From assembly GCA_965204655.1 (NCBI GenBank), contig OZ241998.1, positions 868,001-932,000 on the forward strand: a stretch of DNA of 64,000 nt, given 5' to 3'. This document shows positions 27,858 to 37,046 of the stretch, one piece after another. The notes beneath the pieces are model-generated. The model was not told the DNA's origin, did no database searches, and worked only from the letters and a program-made list of their open reading frames with translations. Positions within the stretch are counted from its first letter, which is position 1. Each line of letters opens with the position of its first letter. This DNA comes from CATQHL01 sp965204655 (GTDB taxonomy: Bacteria > Actinomycetota > Acidimicrobiia > Acidimicrobiales > CATQHL01). A program made the position numbers and the translations under genes.

Positions 27858-28223
27858 ATGCAAAACCAAAGCGAATCCCTGATTAAGCCCCCCATAGAAG
27901 AACTCCTAGAAAAAACCGGGGGATCGAACTTCCGTCTAGTCACGCTCGCCGCCGCCCGGGCTAGGCAGATCAACGATTACCACGGCCAACTCGGAAAGGG
28001 CATCGGAAGCATGGTGCCTCCGCAGGTAAGTTCGACTTCCCGCAAGGCTCTCTCCATCTCTTTTGAGGAAATCGCCGCGGAGAAAATCACGGCGGCCTCC
28101 ACCTCCGACGCCGAGGTTCCCGAAGACTCCGAGACAGTCGTCCTTAGAGCACTGAAGGGCGAACATTCGGATGAAGACGAAGGCGAAGCAGGAGAGCCGC
28201 AACCCGAAGACGACGCCGCATAG
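27858..28223 (+). CDS. rpoZ: RNA polymerase omega subunit
   Basis: Small RNAP subunit that folds and stabilises beta-prime. MQNQSESLIKPPIEELLEKT then FRLVTLAAARARQINDY, the conserved omega core; after a Ser/Thr-rich middle, KALSISFEEIAAEKI. 121 residues with an acidic tail. ATG 27858 has CGGAGA 4 nt upstream. The 191-bp gap before it shows a TAGAAT at 27682-27687 that could be a -10 box, but no convincing -35, and nothing else recognisable. Confidence 0.9.
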   Translation: MQNQSESLIKPPIEELLEKTGGSNFRLVTLAAARARQINDYHGQLGKGIGSMVPPQVSSTSRKALSISFEEIAAEKITAASTSDAEVPEDSETVVLRALKGEHSDEDEGEAGEPQPEDDAA

Positions 28224-28286
28224 CCTTTCTGAGGGACGGTGACCGCGGCGTGAAGGGCATTTGTATAAAGGGCGCCTCCAACCCCG

Positions 28287-29693
28287 GTGATGCCGGCGGC
28301 GCAACTCAGCGGACGTGAGGCGGACGTGAGATCATTGCAAGGCCGTCAAATCGTTCTCGGTGTCACCGGCGGAATAGCCGCCTACAAGTCGGTAGAGGTC
28401 TGCAGAAGGATTGAGGACGCCGGGGGGCAGGTGACGCCTCTGCTCACGGCCGCCGCCCTTCGCTTCGTCGGGGAAGCCACCTTCTCGGCCTTGGCAACGG
28501 AGAAGGCGCGCACCTCCCTTTTTGAGGACGAAGACCCGATTCCTCACATAACCCTGGGAAGGCAGGCCGACCTTTTTCTCGTCTGCCCCGCCACGGCGCG
28601 CTTCATCGGCGCCTACGCAAGCGGGATCGCCGACGACCTGCTCGGCGCCTCTCTGCTAGCCACCCGCGCCCCTGTCGTGGTGTGTCCGGCCATGCACACG
28701 GAGATGTGGGAGCACCCCGCCGTGGTAGACAATCTGAGCCTGCTCCGGCGACGGGGGGTGATCGTCGTGTGGCCCGAACAGGGGCGCCTCGCAGGCGGCG
28801 ACTTCGGAGCGGGTCGCTTAGCGGCCTCTGACACCATCCTCGCCGCAGCAGACGACGCCCTGCGCGCCGCCGGAGCAGACGCCTTGTCCCCTGCCCTCAA
28901 TGGCGCTCCAAGAGCAGCGGGGGGGGGCTCGATGGCCAAGCTGAAGGTGCTAGTAACGGCCGGGGGGACGCGCGAACCCCTGGACCCGGTGAGGTTTCTG
29001 GGCAACAGGTCGTCGGGGAAGCAGGGGTACGCACTGGCCGAAGCCGCCTGGTGCCGCGGCGCTGAAGTCTCCCTGGTGGCTGCCTCGCAGCGCAGCGTTC
29101 CCCCCGGAGTTGAACTCACCCTGGTCGAAACAGCAGAGGAGATGCGGCGGGAGGTTCTTGTCCGACGGAGCGCGGACGTGGTAATGATGGCCGCAGCGGT
29201 GTCGGACTATCGTCCGAGCATGGTGGCCGCCGAAAAGATAAAGAAAGCCGACTGGCCGGAGTCGATGACCTTCGAGCCTTCGACGGACATTCTTGCTGAG
29301 TTAGGGAGAACGCGAGAGCAGGGGCAGACGCTCGTCGGGTTCGCCGCCGAGACCACCGACGTGATCCAGAATTCCGAGGCCAAACTGCGCTCCAAGGGGG
29401 TCGATCTGCTGGTAGTGAACGACGTCTCCGCTCCTTTGGTGGGGTTCGGACACGACACCAACGCAGTCCTGATGATTGACCGTCACGGCGAGCGGACATC
29501 CGTGCCTCTGACCAGCAAGACGATGGTGGCCGAAGCCGTCTTGGATCGAATCCTGGCTCTGCGCTCAAACCCAGGTGAGGAGTTGACCTCCTCCCCCAGC
29601 GAGGCTTCCTCCTCCTCCCTCAGTGATGAGAGTTGCCCCCCTGAAGACGTTCCGAGCGCTTCGCAGGAGCACGTCAAGACGGAGGCGACATGA
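28287..29693 (+). CDS. coaBC: Phosphopantothenoylcysteine synthetase/decarboxylase
   Basis: Bifunctional CoA-biosynthesis enzyme. CoaC flavoprotein half: VLGVTGGIAAYKSVEVCRR, ADLFLVCPATARFIGAYASG, CPAMHTEMWEHP. CoaB half: VLVTAGGTREPLDPVRFLGN RSSGK, AAAVSDYRP, FAAETTD and the Asn-Asp catalytic motif VVNDVS. Start at GTG 28287 or adjacent ATG 28290; a GTG at 28326 is closer to the usual N-terminus. 468 residues including a Ser/Glu-rich tail. Overlaps metK by ATGA. Confidence 0.94.
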   Translation: MMPAAQLSGREADVRSLQGRQIVLGVTGGIAAYKSVEVCRRIEDAGGQVTPLLTAAALRFVGEATFSALATEKARTSLFEDEDPIPHITLGRQADLFLVCPATARFIGAYASGIADDLLGASLLATRAPVVVCPAMHTEMWEHPAVVDNLSLLRRRGVIVVWPEQGRLAGGDFGAGRLAASDTILAAADDALRAAGADALSPALNGAPRAAGGGSMAKLKVLVTAGGTREPLDPVRFLGNRSSGKQGYALAEAAWCRGAEVSLVAASQRSVPPGVELTLVETAEEMRREVLVRRSADVVMMAAAVSDYRPSMVAAEKIKKADWPESMTFEPSTDILAELGRTREQGQTLVGFAAETTDVIQNSEAKLRSKGVDLLVVNDVSAPLVGFGHDTNAVLMIDRHGERTSVPLTSKTMVAEAVLDRILALRSNPGEELTSSPSEASSSSLSDESCPPEDVPSASQEHVKTEAT

Positions 29694-30937
29694 CACAACA
29701 CATAGCACAGAGGATTTTCACGTCGGAATCGGTAACGGAAGGCCACCCCGACAAGATGTGCGACCAGATATCAGACGCCGTCCTCGACGCCGTTTTGGCG
29801 GAGGAATCTCCGGAAAACCTCCCTTCGGCGAGGGTCGCCTGCGAGACCATGCTCACCACTGGGCTCTGCATCGTGGCGGGGGAGATCCGCACCGAGGCGT
29901 GGGTGGACATCCCTGAAATCGCCCGCCGGACGATCGTGGAAGTCGGCTACGACAACGGGGAATACGGCTTTGACGGCAACGCCTGCGGCGTGATGCTCGC
30001 AATCGGAGGGCAGTCCGAAGACTTCGGAAAGAGCGTTGACCACTCAGCCGATGCGGGGAACATCGGCGCCGGCGACCAAGGTCTCATGTTTGGCTACGCC
30101 TGTTCCGACACCAGCACTTACATGCCCATGCCGATCCACCTAGCACACCGCCTAGCCCAGCGTCTCACTCTGGTTCGGCGCCGGGGGACGATCCCTTATC
30201 TGCGCCCGGACGGCAAGACGCAGGTGAACGTGGAGTATGACAACGGACGTCCGGTGAGAGTGCATACCGTGCTGATCTCCACCCAGCATGCTGACCGGGA
30301 CGACCTCAATCGAGCCATCAAGCCTGACATCGAAGAACACGTCATAGCGCCCGTCTTAGAAGAGGCGGCCGAGCGGGACGGGCTAGACATTGAGGGAAGT
30401 TGCGCTCCCAAAGTCATCGTGAACCCCACCGGACGCTTCGTAAAGGGCGGGCCAGCCGCAGACACCGGATTGACCGGGCGCAAGATCATTGTGGACACCT
30501 ACGGAGGTCTGGCACGCCACGGGGGGGGCGCGCTGAGCGGCAAGGACCCCACGAAGGTAGACCGCTCTGCCGCATACATGCTGCGCTGGGCGGCCAAGCA
30601 CGTAGTGGCGGTAGGGGCAGCCGACCGCTGCGAGCTGCAGGCGGCGTACGTAATCGGCCACGAAAAGCCGATGTCCTTCTGGATTGACACGTTCGGAACT
30701 CACCGCGTCCCGCCCGAACGCATCGAAGAGGCCGTCCTCGAAGCCTTCGACCTGACCCCGGGCGGCATCATCCGCGATCTTCAGCTGACCCACCCCGACC
30801 CCGCTCTGCGCCCCGCCTATAAACACACCGCCGCCTACGGCCACTTCGGTCGAGACGACGTGGACTTCACCTGGGAACGAGTGGACGAGAGCTCGGAGCA
30901 GTACCAAACACTCAAATCGGCGCTCGGACTGGATTGA
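29690..30937 (+). CDS. metK: S-adenosylmethionine synthetase
   Basis: Forms SAM from methionine and ATP. FTSESVTEGHPDKMCDQISDAVLD at the N-terminus, GAGDQGLMFGYA with the signature nonapeptide region, and GGGALSGKDPTKVDRSAAYM near the C-terminus. 415 residues, normal. Starts in an ATGA overlap with coaBC and ends in a TTGA overlap with priA. Confidence 0.97.
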   Translation: MTQHIAQRIFTSESVTEGHPDKMCDQISDAVLDAVLAEESPENLPSARVACETMLTTGLCIVAGEIRTEAWVDIPEIARRTIVEVGYDNGEYGFDGNACGVMLAIGGQSEDFGKSVDHSADAGNIGAGDQGLMFGYACSDTSTYMPMPIHLAHRLAQRLTLVRRRGTIPYLRPDGKTQVNVEYDNGRPVRVHTVLISTQHADRDDLNRAIKPDIEEHVIAPVLEEAAERDGLDIEGSCAPKVIVNPTGRFVKGGPAADTGLTGRKIIVDTYGGLARHGGGALSGKDPTKVDRSAAYMLRWAAKHVVAVGAADRCELQAAYVIGHEKPMSFWIDTFGTHRVPPERIEEAVLEAFDLTPGGIIRDLQLTHPDPALRPAYKHTAAYGHFGRDDVDFTWERVDESSEQYQTLKSALGLD

Positions 30938-32853
30938 CCGACGCCTCCCCCGAGGGGCCGCGGATCGTCCGCGTGCTTCCGGACATCGCAGGCGTGCATG
31001 AAACCTTTGACTACCGCGTGCCGGAGACCTGGCGCGCCGACGGGCGGGCGAGGTATCTAGTCGCGGGAACGGTCGTTCGTATGCCTTTCAGCGGACGCAG
31101 GGTGCGCGGCTGGATCGCTGAGTGCGACCCCTCCGACGCCTACACGGGCGGTGAACTCTCGCTGCTCACAAAACTCGTAGGGGCAGGCCCTGCCAAAGAC
31201 GTGATGGAACTGAGCCGGTGGGCGGCTCGCCGATGGGCAGGCGCTTGGTGCTTTTTTGTCAACACGGCCACCGCTCCGCGTGTGATCCCGCTGAGCAGCC
31301 GGATCGTAAAGGCGGCTGGGAAGGTCGCCGAGCCGGACACAGGAGCGGGAACGGGCGGGAGCGAGCCGGACACAGGAGCGGGAACGGACGGAGGCGGGGC
31401 GGATGGCGGCAGGGGCGGGGCGGACACGGGAGCGGCTACGGCTTCCGGGGGTCGCAAGGTCACGCTTGGAGTCGAGGTCTCTGAGGGGAAATACGACGCC
31501 TGCTTTTCTCATCCGGTGTCGGTCGTGCGCATCCCCCCGGCGGAAGACCTCTGGCCCGTGGTAGAAGCCGCCTTGCGCCGAACGGACCCTCTTATGGTCG
31601 TGCCCACGCTCGCCGCAGCCGTCCGGCTGGCCGAGCGGCTGCGGCGAGCCGGACGGAAGACCGCTCACCTACCGGACGACTGGCGTGCGGCAGCAGCGGG
31701 GGGCGCAGCCGTGGTAGGTACGCGCTCCGCCGTCTTCGGCCCTTCCCCCCGCCTTGGGGCCGTAGTGGTCTTTGACGAACACGACGGCAGCCTCACCTCC
31801 GAGCGCTCCCCCACCTGGCATGCCCGCGAGGTAGCTGTGGAGCGCGCCCGCCGCTGCGGCGTCCCCTGCGTGTTGACTTCTCCCGTCCCCACCCTTGAAG
31901 CCCTGCAGCTGGCCTCGCCCGGAGCGATCTTCGCTCCGACGCCCGAGGAGGAAAAGGCCGGCTGGCCAGAACTGGAGATCGTCGACCTGAGGAATCCGGA
32001 GCACCGCCGAACGGGTCTGCTCACTGAGGCGCTAGTCAAGAGGCTGCGCGAAAGCCGGCGCGCCGTGTGCGTGCTCAACCGCAAGGGCAGGGCGCGTCTG
32101 CTGGCCTGCGGAGCGTGCCGAGAGTTGGTGCGCTGCGACGAGTGCTCCGCCTCCGTGAGCGAACTGGAAGCCGGACGCCTGACGTGCGGACGCTGCGGCA
32201 GCGAACGTCCCCGGCTGTGCTCATTCTGCGGATCCATGAGGCTCAAGGCCGTCCGCCCGGGGATTTCCCGCCTAGCGGACGACCTTCGGGCTCTGCTGCG
32301 CACTGAAGTGACAGAAGTCAGCCGAGAACGGCCATGGGAGTCCTCCGACGCCAGAGTGCTGATAGGCACGGAGGCCGCCATCTACCAGGCTCCCGACGCC
32401 GACCTAGTCGCCTTCCTTGACTTAGACCCCGAACTCACCGCACCGAGGTTCCGCGCCAACGAACAGGCGATGGCTCAACTGGCGCGGGCATCCCGCCTGC
32501 TGGGAAGGAGCACGACGAGCGGGCGGCTGATGATCGGGACGCGTCTCGTGGACCACGTGGTGATCCGCTCAATTCGCGAGTCCTCGCCGGAAATCCTCTC
32601 CGACTACGACCGCTCCCTGCGGCGCCGGCTGCAGTTCCCTCCCTTCGGAGCGCTGGCAGAGATCTCCGGAGACGCGGCGCCTGAGTTCGTTCGGCGGCTG
32701 GGATCGCCGGAGGGAATCGCCGTCTCGCGGTTGGAGAAGGACGGAAAGTGGATCGTGCGGGCTCCCAACGCCGAGGCGCTGAGCGACCTGCTGAACGGAG
32801 TAGAGCGTCCTAAGGGTCGACTGCGGGTTGGGGTGGATTCGAGCCATCTGTAG
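30934..32853 (+). CDS. priA: PriA-like primosomal protein, Walker A missing
   Basis: Actinobacterial PriA homologue, 639 residues. The 3' DNA-binding N-terminus (VLPDIAGVHETFDYRVPE...GTVVRMPFSGRRVRGWI) and the four-pair Cys zinc region (CGACRELVRCDECSA...CGRCGSERPRLCSFC) are present, and DEHD stands at the DEAH position, but no GxxGSGKT Walker A is found; where it might be expected the sequence carries a 33-bp tandem repeat coding EPDTGAGTGGS. Actinobacterial PriA homologues commonly lack helicase motifs. TTG 30934 overlaps metK (TTGA). The 3' end overlaps the convergent methyltransferase gene by 44 bp. Confidence 0.88.
   Translation: MTDASPEGPRIVRVLPDIAGVHETFDYRVPETWRADGRARYLVAGTVVRMPFSGRRVRGWIAECDPSDAYTGGELSLLTKLVGAGPAKDVMELSRWAARRWAGAWCFFVNTATAPRVIPLSSRIVKAAGKVAEPDTGAGTGGSEPDTGAGTDGGGADGGRGGADTGAATASGGRKVTLGVEVSEGKYDACFSHPVSVVRIPPAEDLWPVVEAALRRTDPLMVVPTLAAAVRLAERLRRAGRKTAHLPDDWRAAAAGGAAVVGTRSAVFGPSPRLGAVVVFDEHDGSLTSERSPTWHAREVAVERARRCGVPCVLTSPVPTLEALQLASPGAIFAPTPEEEKAGWPELEIVDLRNPEHRRTGLLTEALVKRLRESRRAVCVLNRKGRARLLACGACRELVRCDECSASVSELEAGRLTCGRCGSERPRLCSFCGSMRLKAVRPGISRLADDLRALLRTEVTEVSRERPWESSDARVLIGTEAAIYQAPDADLVAFLDLDPELTAPRFRANEQAMAQLARASRLLGRSTTSGRLMIGTRLVDHVVIRSIRESSPEILSDYDRSLRRRLQFPPFGALAEISGDAAPEFVRRLGSPEGIAVSRLEKDGKWIVRAPNAEALSDLLNGVERPKGRLRVGVDSSHL
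31330..31395 (+). repeat. 33-bp in-frame tandem repeat in priA
   Basis: Two copies of a 33-bp unit beginning GAGCCGGACACAGGAGCGGG at 31330 and 31363, followed by a decaying third. It encodes EPDTGAGTGGS twice, a Gly/Asp/Thr linker. Confidence 0.85.
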
Positions 32854-33493
32854 AGGTGCACGGGTCGATCGGCGCATTCACCTTCAGCACCCTGTAGCCC
32901 GCCTGCCTGGCGTACCGGCGTACGTTCCAGCCCTGCTCGGCCAGCCAGCGCTCCAGACTGCTGCCTCCCAGGTTTTTGTGAACCGACAGCGATCCGAAGC
33001 CACCGGGGCGCAGTTTCTTGAACCACGCCGCTAGGAGTTGCTGCAGGGCGTCCTTTCCGATGCGGACCGGAGGGTTGCAGTAGACGGCGTCAAAGCGCAC
33101 CTCGGCTGGAACCTCTTCGGGTGCGGCTACGTGCACCCTCTCGGAGTAGGAACGGGTGTTGAGTTCCGTCAGTTCGAGGGCTCGGACGTTCACGTCCACA
33201 GCCCAGATTTCAGAGGCGGGAGACCTTCGCGCCAAAGCCAGGGCTATGGGGCCGTATCCGCAGCCCAGATCCAGCAGCGTCGGGGGGGCGCTGTCTCCCC
33301 GGGGGGCGGGAGGTCGGGGGCCTCGCTCCAGGAGGAGTTTGGTACCCGGGTCTATGCGGCGGTAAGAGAAGACGCCGTGGTCGGTAAGAAGATCGGCAGA
33401 GAGGTCGCTCAGCCGCAGGTTCACCTGCCGTCTGCGGCTTCGAACGCCCGGGCGGGAAGAATAGTAGTGCTGTGGGTCGCCAAGGCTGCTCAC
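32810..33493 (-). CDS. RsmC-like 16S rRNA (guanine-N2) methyltransferase family protein
   Basis: Class I SAM methyltransferase with MTS fold: HYYSSRPGVRSRRRQVNLRL, GVFSYRRIDPGTKLLLE, SAM-binding LLDLGCGYGPIALALA, acidic motif AVDVNVRALEL and the catalytic NPP motif (YCNPPVRIGK) followed by LRPGGFGSLSVHKNLGG. 227 residues: the single-domain short form, likely methylating rRNA guanine N2. GTG 33493 is the start. Stop lies inside the 3' end of priA on the other strand (44-bp convergent overlap). Confidence 0.88.
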   Translation of the reverse strand: MSSLGDPQHYYSSRPGVRSRRRQVNLRLSDLSADLLTDHGVFSYRRIDPGTKLLLERGPRPPAPRGDSAPPTLLDLGCGYGPIALALARRSPASEIWAVDVNVRALELTELNTRSYSERVHVAAPEEVPAEVRFDAVYCNPPVRIGKDALQQLLAAWFKKLRPGGFGSLSVHKNLGGSSLERWLAEQGWNVRRYARQAGYRVLKVNAPIDPCTSTDGSNPPQPAVDP

Positions 33494-33617
33494 GACAAGA
33501 AACTAGCCCGCCCGCCACAGAAGACGCTTTTTACCATAGGGGTATGACAAGCAATGCTTCGTCTCTCTTCGTCTTTCGCCCTTGTCCACCGCCCGCAACG
33601 GCAGTACCCTGGACTTT

Positions 33618-33656
33618 GTGGCAATCCGCACCTTCGGCGACCCCTTACTAACGTAA
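33618..33656 (+). pseudogene. Relic copy of the def 5' end
   Basis: GTG 33618 opens MAIRTFGDPLLT then TAA 33654-33656, in the same frame as def. It matches the def N-terminal motif IRTFGDPVLKK encoded at 33768 and the variant IRTSGDSVLR at 33696; the three sites are spaced exactly 72 bp. Looks like the former gene start left behind by a 72-bp tandem duplication. Confidence 0.65.
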
Positions 33657-33689
33657 ATGCCGGACTCAAGAGAAAGAGTGTGGTAAACG

Positions 33690-34343
33690 ATGGAAATTCG
33701 CACCTCCGGTGATTCCGTGCTGAGGGCTGCCCCCAACTACTTGCCATACTCCGAGGGCGTCGGGGGAATCCGCACTTTCGGCGACCCCGTGCTGAAGAAG
33801 AGAGCCGAGGAAGTAACCCAGATAGACGGAAACGTCGCCCGGCTCTGCGAAAACATGTTTGAGACCATGAAGAGCGCCGGGGGAATCGGACTGGCCGCTC
33901 CCCAGGTGGGCGTGGAGAAACGGCTGTTCGTCTACGACGAGGAAGAGACCTGCGGGCGGGGCGTGATCGTGAACCCGACCATCACGGAAAGCGACGGTAC
34001 TTGGACTTTTGAAGAGGGCTGCCTTTCGGTGCCGGGCTTCTCCTGGACGATAGAACGACCGCGGCGTGTAGAACTCTCGGGTTGGAGCATCGACGGCAAC
34101 GAGATCAACCTGGAAGCCGAGGATCTTTTTGCCCGTCTCATCCAGCACGAAATCGATCACCTCGACGGGGTACTTTTGATGGAACGCCTAGACCCAGACC
34201 AGCGCAAAGCCGCCATGCGCGACCTGCGTCTCCAAGGCGTGTCTTCCAACGGAGACGCCCCCCAAACTGAAGGAACTCATAGCCTCATGCGCTACCTGTG
34301 GCAGGGCGTGTCTTCTAACGGATCATCCCCACACGACTTCTAG
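33690..34343 (+). CDS. def: Peptide deformylase
   Basis: Removes the N-formyl group from nascent proteins; Fe/Zn metalloprotease fold. All three motifs are present: GIGLAAPQVG, EEGCLSVPG (Cys ligand) and IQHEIDHLDGVL (two His and catalytic Glu). The N-terminus is duplicated: IRTSGDSVLR then 24 codons later IRTFGDPVLKKRAEEV, the latter matching the family start. The C-terminal tail also carries two copies of QGVSSNG 69 bp apart. 217 residues from ATG 33690. Pairs with fmt downstream, as usual. Confidence 0.93.
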   Translation: MEIRTSGDSVLRAAPNYLPYSEGVGGIRTFGDPVLKKRAEEVTQIDGNVARLCENMFETMKSAGGIGLAAPQVGVEKRLFVYDEEETCGRGVIVNPTITESDGTWTFEEGCLSVPGFSWTIERPRRVELSGWSIDGNEINLEAEDLFARLIQHEIDHLDGVLLMERLDPDQRKAAMRDLRLQGVSSNGDAPQTEGTHSLMRYLWQGVSSNGSSPHDF

Positions 34344-34382
34344 TAACGCCAAGTCGCTCCGGGGGGGTCGGGGAAGGGCGCA

Positions 34383-35261
34383 GTGAAGCCGCCTGAGAAG
34401 ATCAACCGGCTGGTCTACTGCGGCACTCCGGAGGTCTCGGTCTCGCCGCTTCGGGCGCTCTGCGAAGCCGGTTTTGAGGTGGCTCTGGTCGTCACCAACC
34501 CTCCCAAGCGCAGGACTCGCCGCGGCGGCGGCGTCCCTACTCCGGTGGCGGAGACCGCTCAGGAGTTGGGCATCCCCGTACGGCACGACCCGGCATCGGC
34601 GCTAGAAGCTAAAGCCGATCTGGGTGTGGTGGTGGCGTACGGCCAACTCATCCGCGCCGCGGTACTGAAGGAACTCCCGATGGTAAACCTCCATTTCTCC
34701 CTCCTCCCCCGCTGGAGGGGGGCGGCGCCGCTGGAACGTGCCATCCTGGCGGGCGACGAGTCCACCGGCGTGTGCCTCATGGAAATGGAAGAGACTCTCG
34801 ACACCGGAGGCATCTACGCTTCCGCCCGAGTCCGGGTAGGAGACGCCGCACTCTCCGAACTCCGCAGCAAACTTACTGAAATCGGCTGCCCGCTGCTCGT
34901 AGATACCCTTGCCGGCGGACTGGGAGTTCCCGAACCGCAGCAAGGTGAGGTCTCCTGGGCCAGGAAGATCACCCCCGAAGACCTGCGCCTCGACTGGATG
35001 CTTCCTGCGCAGCACCTGCTCCGCAGGGTCCGCCTAGAGAGAGCTTGGATGACGTTCCGCGGGCGGCGGGTGCTGGTAGGCAGGGCAGCGACCGAACCCG
35101 CCGAAGGGTTGAAACCCGGCGAGATGCACGGGACGCTCATCGGCACGGGCGCCGGGGGTTTGCGTCTGCTGGAGGTCAAGCCCGAAGGGCGCACGACAAT
35201 GACCGCCGACGACTGGCTGAGAGGCGCCCGCATAGAAGACGGACACGTCCTAGAAAACTGA
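34383..35261 (+). CDS. fmt: Methionyl-tRNA formyltransferase
   Basis: Formylates initiator Met-tRNA. RLVYCGTPEVSVSPLRAL, VVAYGQLI, catalytic motif NLHFSLLPRWRGAAPLERAI and the dMDTG-type LDTGGIYA. 292 residues, a little short in the C-terminal OB domain. GTG 34383 follows GGAAGGG at suitable spacing. Forms the def-fmt pair. Confidence 0.94.
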   Translation: MKPPEKINRLVYCGTPEVSVSPLRALCEAGFEVALVVTNPPKRRTRRGGGVPTPVAETAQELGIPVRHDPASALEAKADLGVVVAYGQLIRAAVLKELPMVNLHFSLLPRWRGAAPLERAILAGDESTGVCLMEMEETLDTGGIYASARVRVGDAALSELRSKLTEIGCPLLVDTLAGGLGVPEPQQGEVSWARKITPEDLRLDWMLPAQHLLRRVRLERAWMTFRGRRVLVGRAATEPAEGLKPGEMHGTLIGTGAGGLRLLEVKPEGRTTMTADDWLRGARIEDGHVLEN

Positions 35262-35361
35262 ACTTCTAATCTCAGCCAGGCGGTTTCCCGCACGGAAACT
35301 GCACACCCCGCTTACCGCCCTGCCTCAGGCAGTCGGATAGAGCCGCGGCTACCCTCTGGAC

Positions 35362-35850
35362 ATGCCCGATTTGAACGCCGCCGGACTCGCCGCCAAGATT
35401 CTCACGGTCTCTGACGGCGTGTTCGCTGAAGAGCGCGTTGATACCTCGGGGCAAGCCCTGGAGGATCTGCTCAACAAGGCCGCCTACCGGGTCATCGAGC
35501 GGCGCGTCGTGGGGGACGGAAAAGAATCGGTGGCTGCTGCGTTGGTGGAGATGGCGGAGAGTTTCGCGGGGCTGATCTTCACCACAGGCGGTACCGGCTT
35601 CGCCCCTCGCGATAACACGCCGGAAGGCACCCTAGCCGTCCTAGACCGCCAGGCTCCGGGGTTGGCGGAAGCCATGCGGCTGGTCAATCCCCTAGGTCGT
35701 CTTTCCCGCGGGATCGCCGGCACCCTGGGGAAGGCGCTCGTTCTGAACCTCCCGGGATCGCCGCGCGGGGCGGTGGAGTGCGCCGAAGCGGTACTCGACG
35801 TGGTGCCTCACGCCCTGCGCCTGCTCAACGAAACGCCCACATCCCACTGA
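35362..35850 (+). CDS. Molybdopterin adenylyltransferase-like protein (MogA/MoaB)
   Basis: MoCF-biosynthesis domain: ILTVSDGVFAEERVDTSGQALEDLL, LIFTTGGTGFAPRDNTPE and the PGSPRGAVE loop. 162 residues, typical for MogA/MoaB. Its presence implies molybdenum-cofactor enzymes elsewhere in the genome. ATG 35362. Located 9 bp upstream of ribD. Confidence 0.88.
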   Translation: MPDLNAAGLAAKILTVSDGVFAEERVDTSGQALEDLLNKAAYRVIERRVVGDGKESVAAALVEMAESFAGLIFTTGGTGFAPRDNTPEGTLAVLDRQAPGLAEAMRLVNPLGRLSRGIAGTLGKALVLNLPGSPRGAVECAEAVLDVVPHALRLLNETPTSH

Positions 35851-35859
35851 AGTACTGAA

Positions 35860-36912
35860 GTGCGGGAAACCTCCCCGCCACCGGGCGATCTCGAGGATCT
35901 CCACGACCTCGGAGAGTCCGACAAGCGCTACATGAACCAAGCCCGGGCGGTTGGGCGGAAGGCGCTCCTGTGGGCCTCCCCCAACCCGGCCGTGGGAGCG
36001 GTCTTGGTAACCAAACAAGGAGTCTTTGAGGGTCGCACGAACCCTCCGGGCGGCCTTCACGCAGAGCGGTCGGCTCTGAAAGCAGCAGGCCCCGCAGCCC
36101 GCGGTTCAACCCTCTACACCACGCTGGAACCCTGCTCGGGGTGGGGCCGCACGCCCCCGTGCGTGGAAGCGATCTTGCGCAGCGGAGTACGCCGAGTGGT
36201 AGTGGGAATCAGCGACCCTGACCCAGACGTGAACGGATCTGGCATGGCCGCCCTGAGCGAGGCCGGCGTGGAAACCACGCTCGGTGTATGCGCACAGGGC
36301 GTGGAAGAAGACCTGTCCGCCTATCTCACCCATCGGCGCAGCGGCCGCCCGTTCGTAATCCTCAAGCTGGCCGCCACCCTGGACGGACGCATCGCAGCCC
36401 CCGACGGAAGCAGTCAATGGATCACCGGAGCGGAGGCGCGAGCAGACGTCCACCGCCTGAGGGCGTACAGCGACGCAGTGTTGGTAGGAGCCGGAACCGT
36501 CCGCCGCGACGACCCGTTGCTCAGCGTGAGAGACTTCGCACCTCCAGACGGAGTGTCGCTACAAGACGTCCAACCGATCAGGGTCGTGCTGGGGTCGGCT
36601 CCCGCAACCGCGCGTCTGCAGCCCGCCTTGGAGGTCTCCGGCGACCTGCATGAAGTCCTCTGCGAACTGGGTAAGCGAGACATAATGCAGCTTCTGGTGG
36701 AGGGTGGCGCCGACGCAGCGGGGGCTTTTCATCGGGCCGGGCTGGTAGACCGCTACGTGTTCTACCTAGCGCCGAAACTGGCCGGCGGGAGCGGGGGGAC
36801 TCCTCTCCTCAGCGGCAGTTGCCCGTCGGAGGTCTCCGACTTCTGGAGTGGGCGCATCGCCGAGGTGCTTGAACTAGGGAGCGATCTGCGGATAACCCTG
36901 CTCCCCGCCTGA
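35860..36912 (+). CDS. ribD: Riboflavin biosynthesis bifunctional deaminase-reductase
   Basis: N-terminal deaminase with zinc motif HAERSAL and EPCSGWGRTPPC; C-terminal reductase with PFVILKLAATLDGRIA, SQWITG, ADVHRLRAYSDAVLVGAGTVRRDDP, and LLVEGGADAAGAF. 350 residues. GTG 35860 as start adds about 25 residues before the MNQARAVGRKA core (in-frame ATG 35932). The remaining rib genes are not in the window, and no FMN riboswitch is seen upstream. Confidence 0.92.
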   Translation: MRETSPPPGDLEDLHDLGESDKRYMNQARAVGRKALLWASPNPAVGAVLVTKQGVFEGRTNPPGGLHAERSALKAAGPAARGSTLYTTLEPCSGWGRTPPCVEAILRSGVRRVVVGISDPDPDVNGSGMAALSEAGVETTLGVCAQGVEEDLSAYLTHRRSGRPFVILKLAATLDGRIAAPDGSSQWITGAEARADVHRLRAYSDAVLVGAGTVRRDDPLLSVRDFAPPDGVSLQDVQPIRVVLGSAPATARLQPALEVSGDLHEVLCELGKRDIMQLLVEGGADAAGAFHRAGLVDRYVFYLAPKLAGGSGGTPLLSGSCPSEVSDFWSGRIAEVLELGSDLRITLLPA

Positions 36913-37046
36913 GTGCGCCTCACCACCCCCACCCCTTTCCCCTCGCTGCGCCGCCTGCAGGCCAGCCAATCCGGCGGGCAAGGCCATCCCCCTCTTCCCG
37001 TTCTGCCATCACCGGCCGAAGTTCCGGCAGCGGCTAGCGTGAAAAT

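Noticed and set aside
33503..33736. Minus-strand frame in the gap before def
   Set aside because: Explained by the duplicated def start on the plus strand; no family match.
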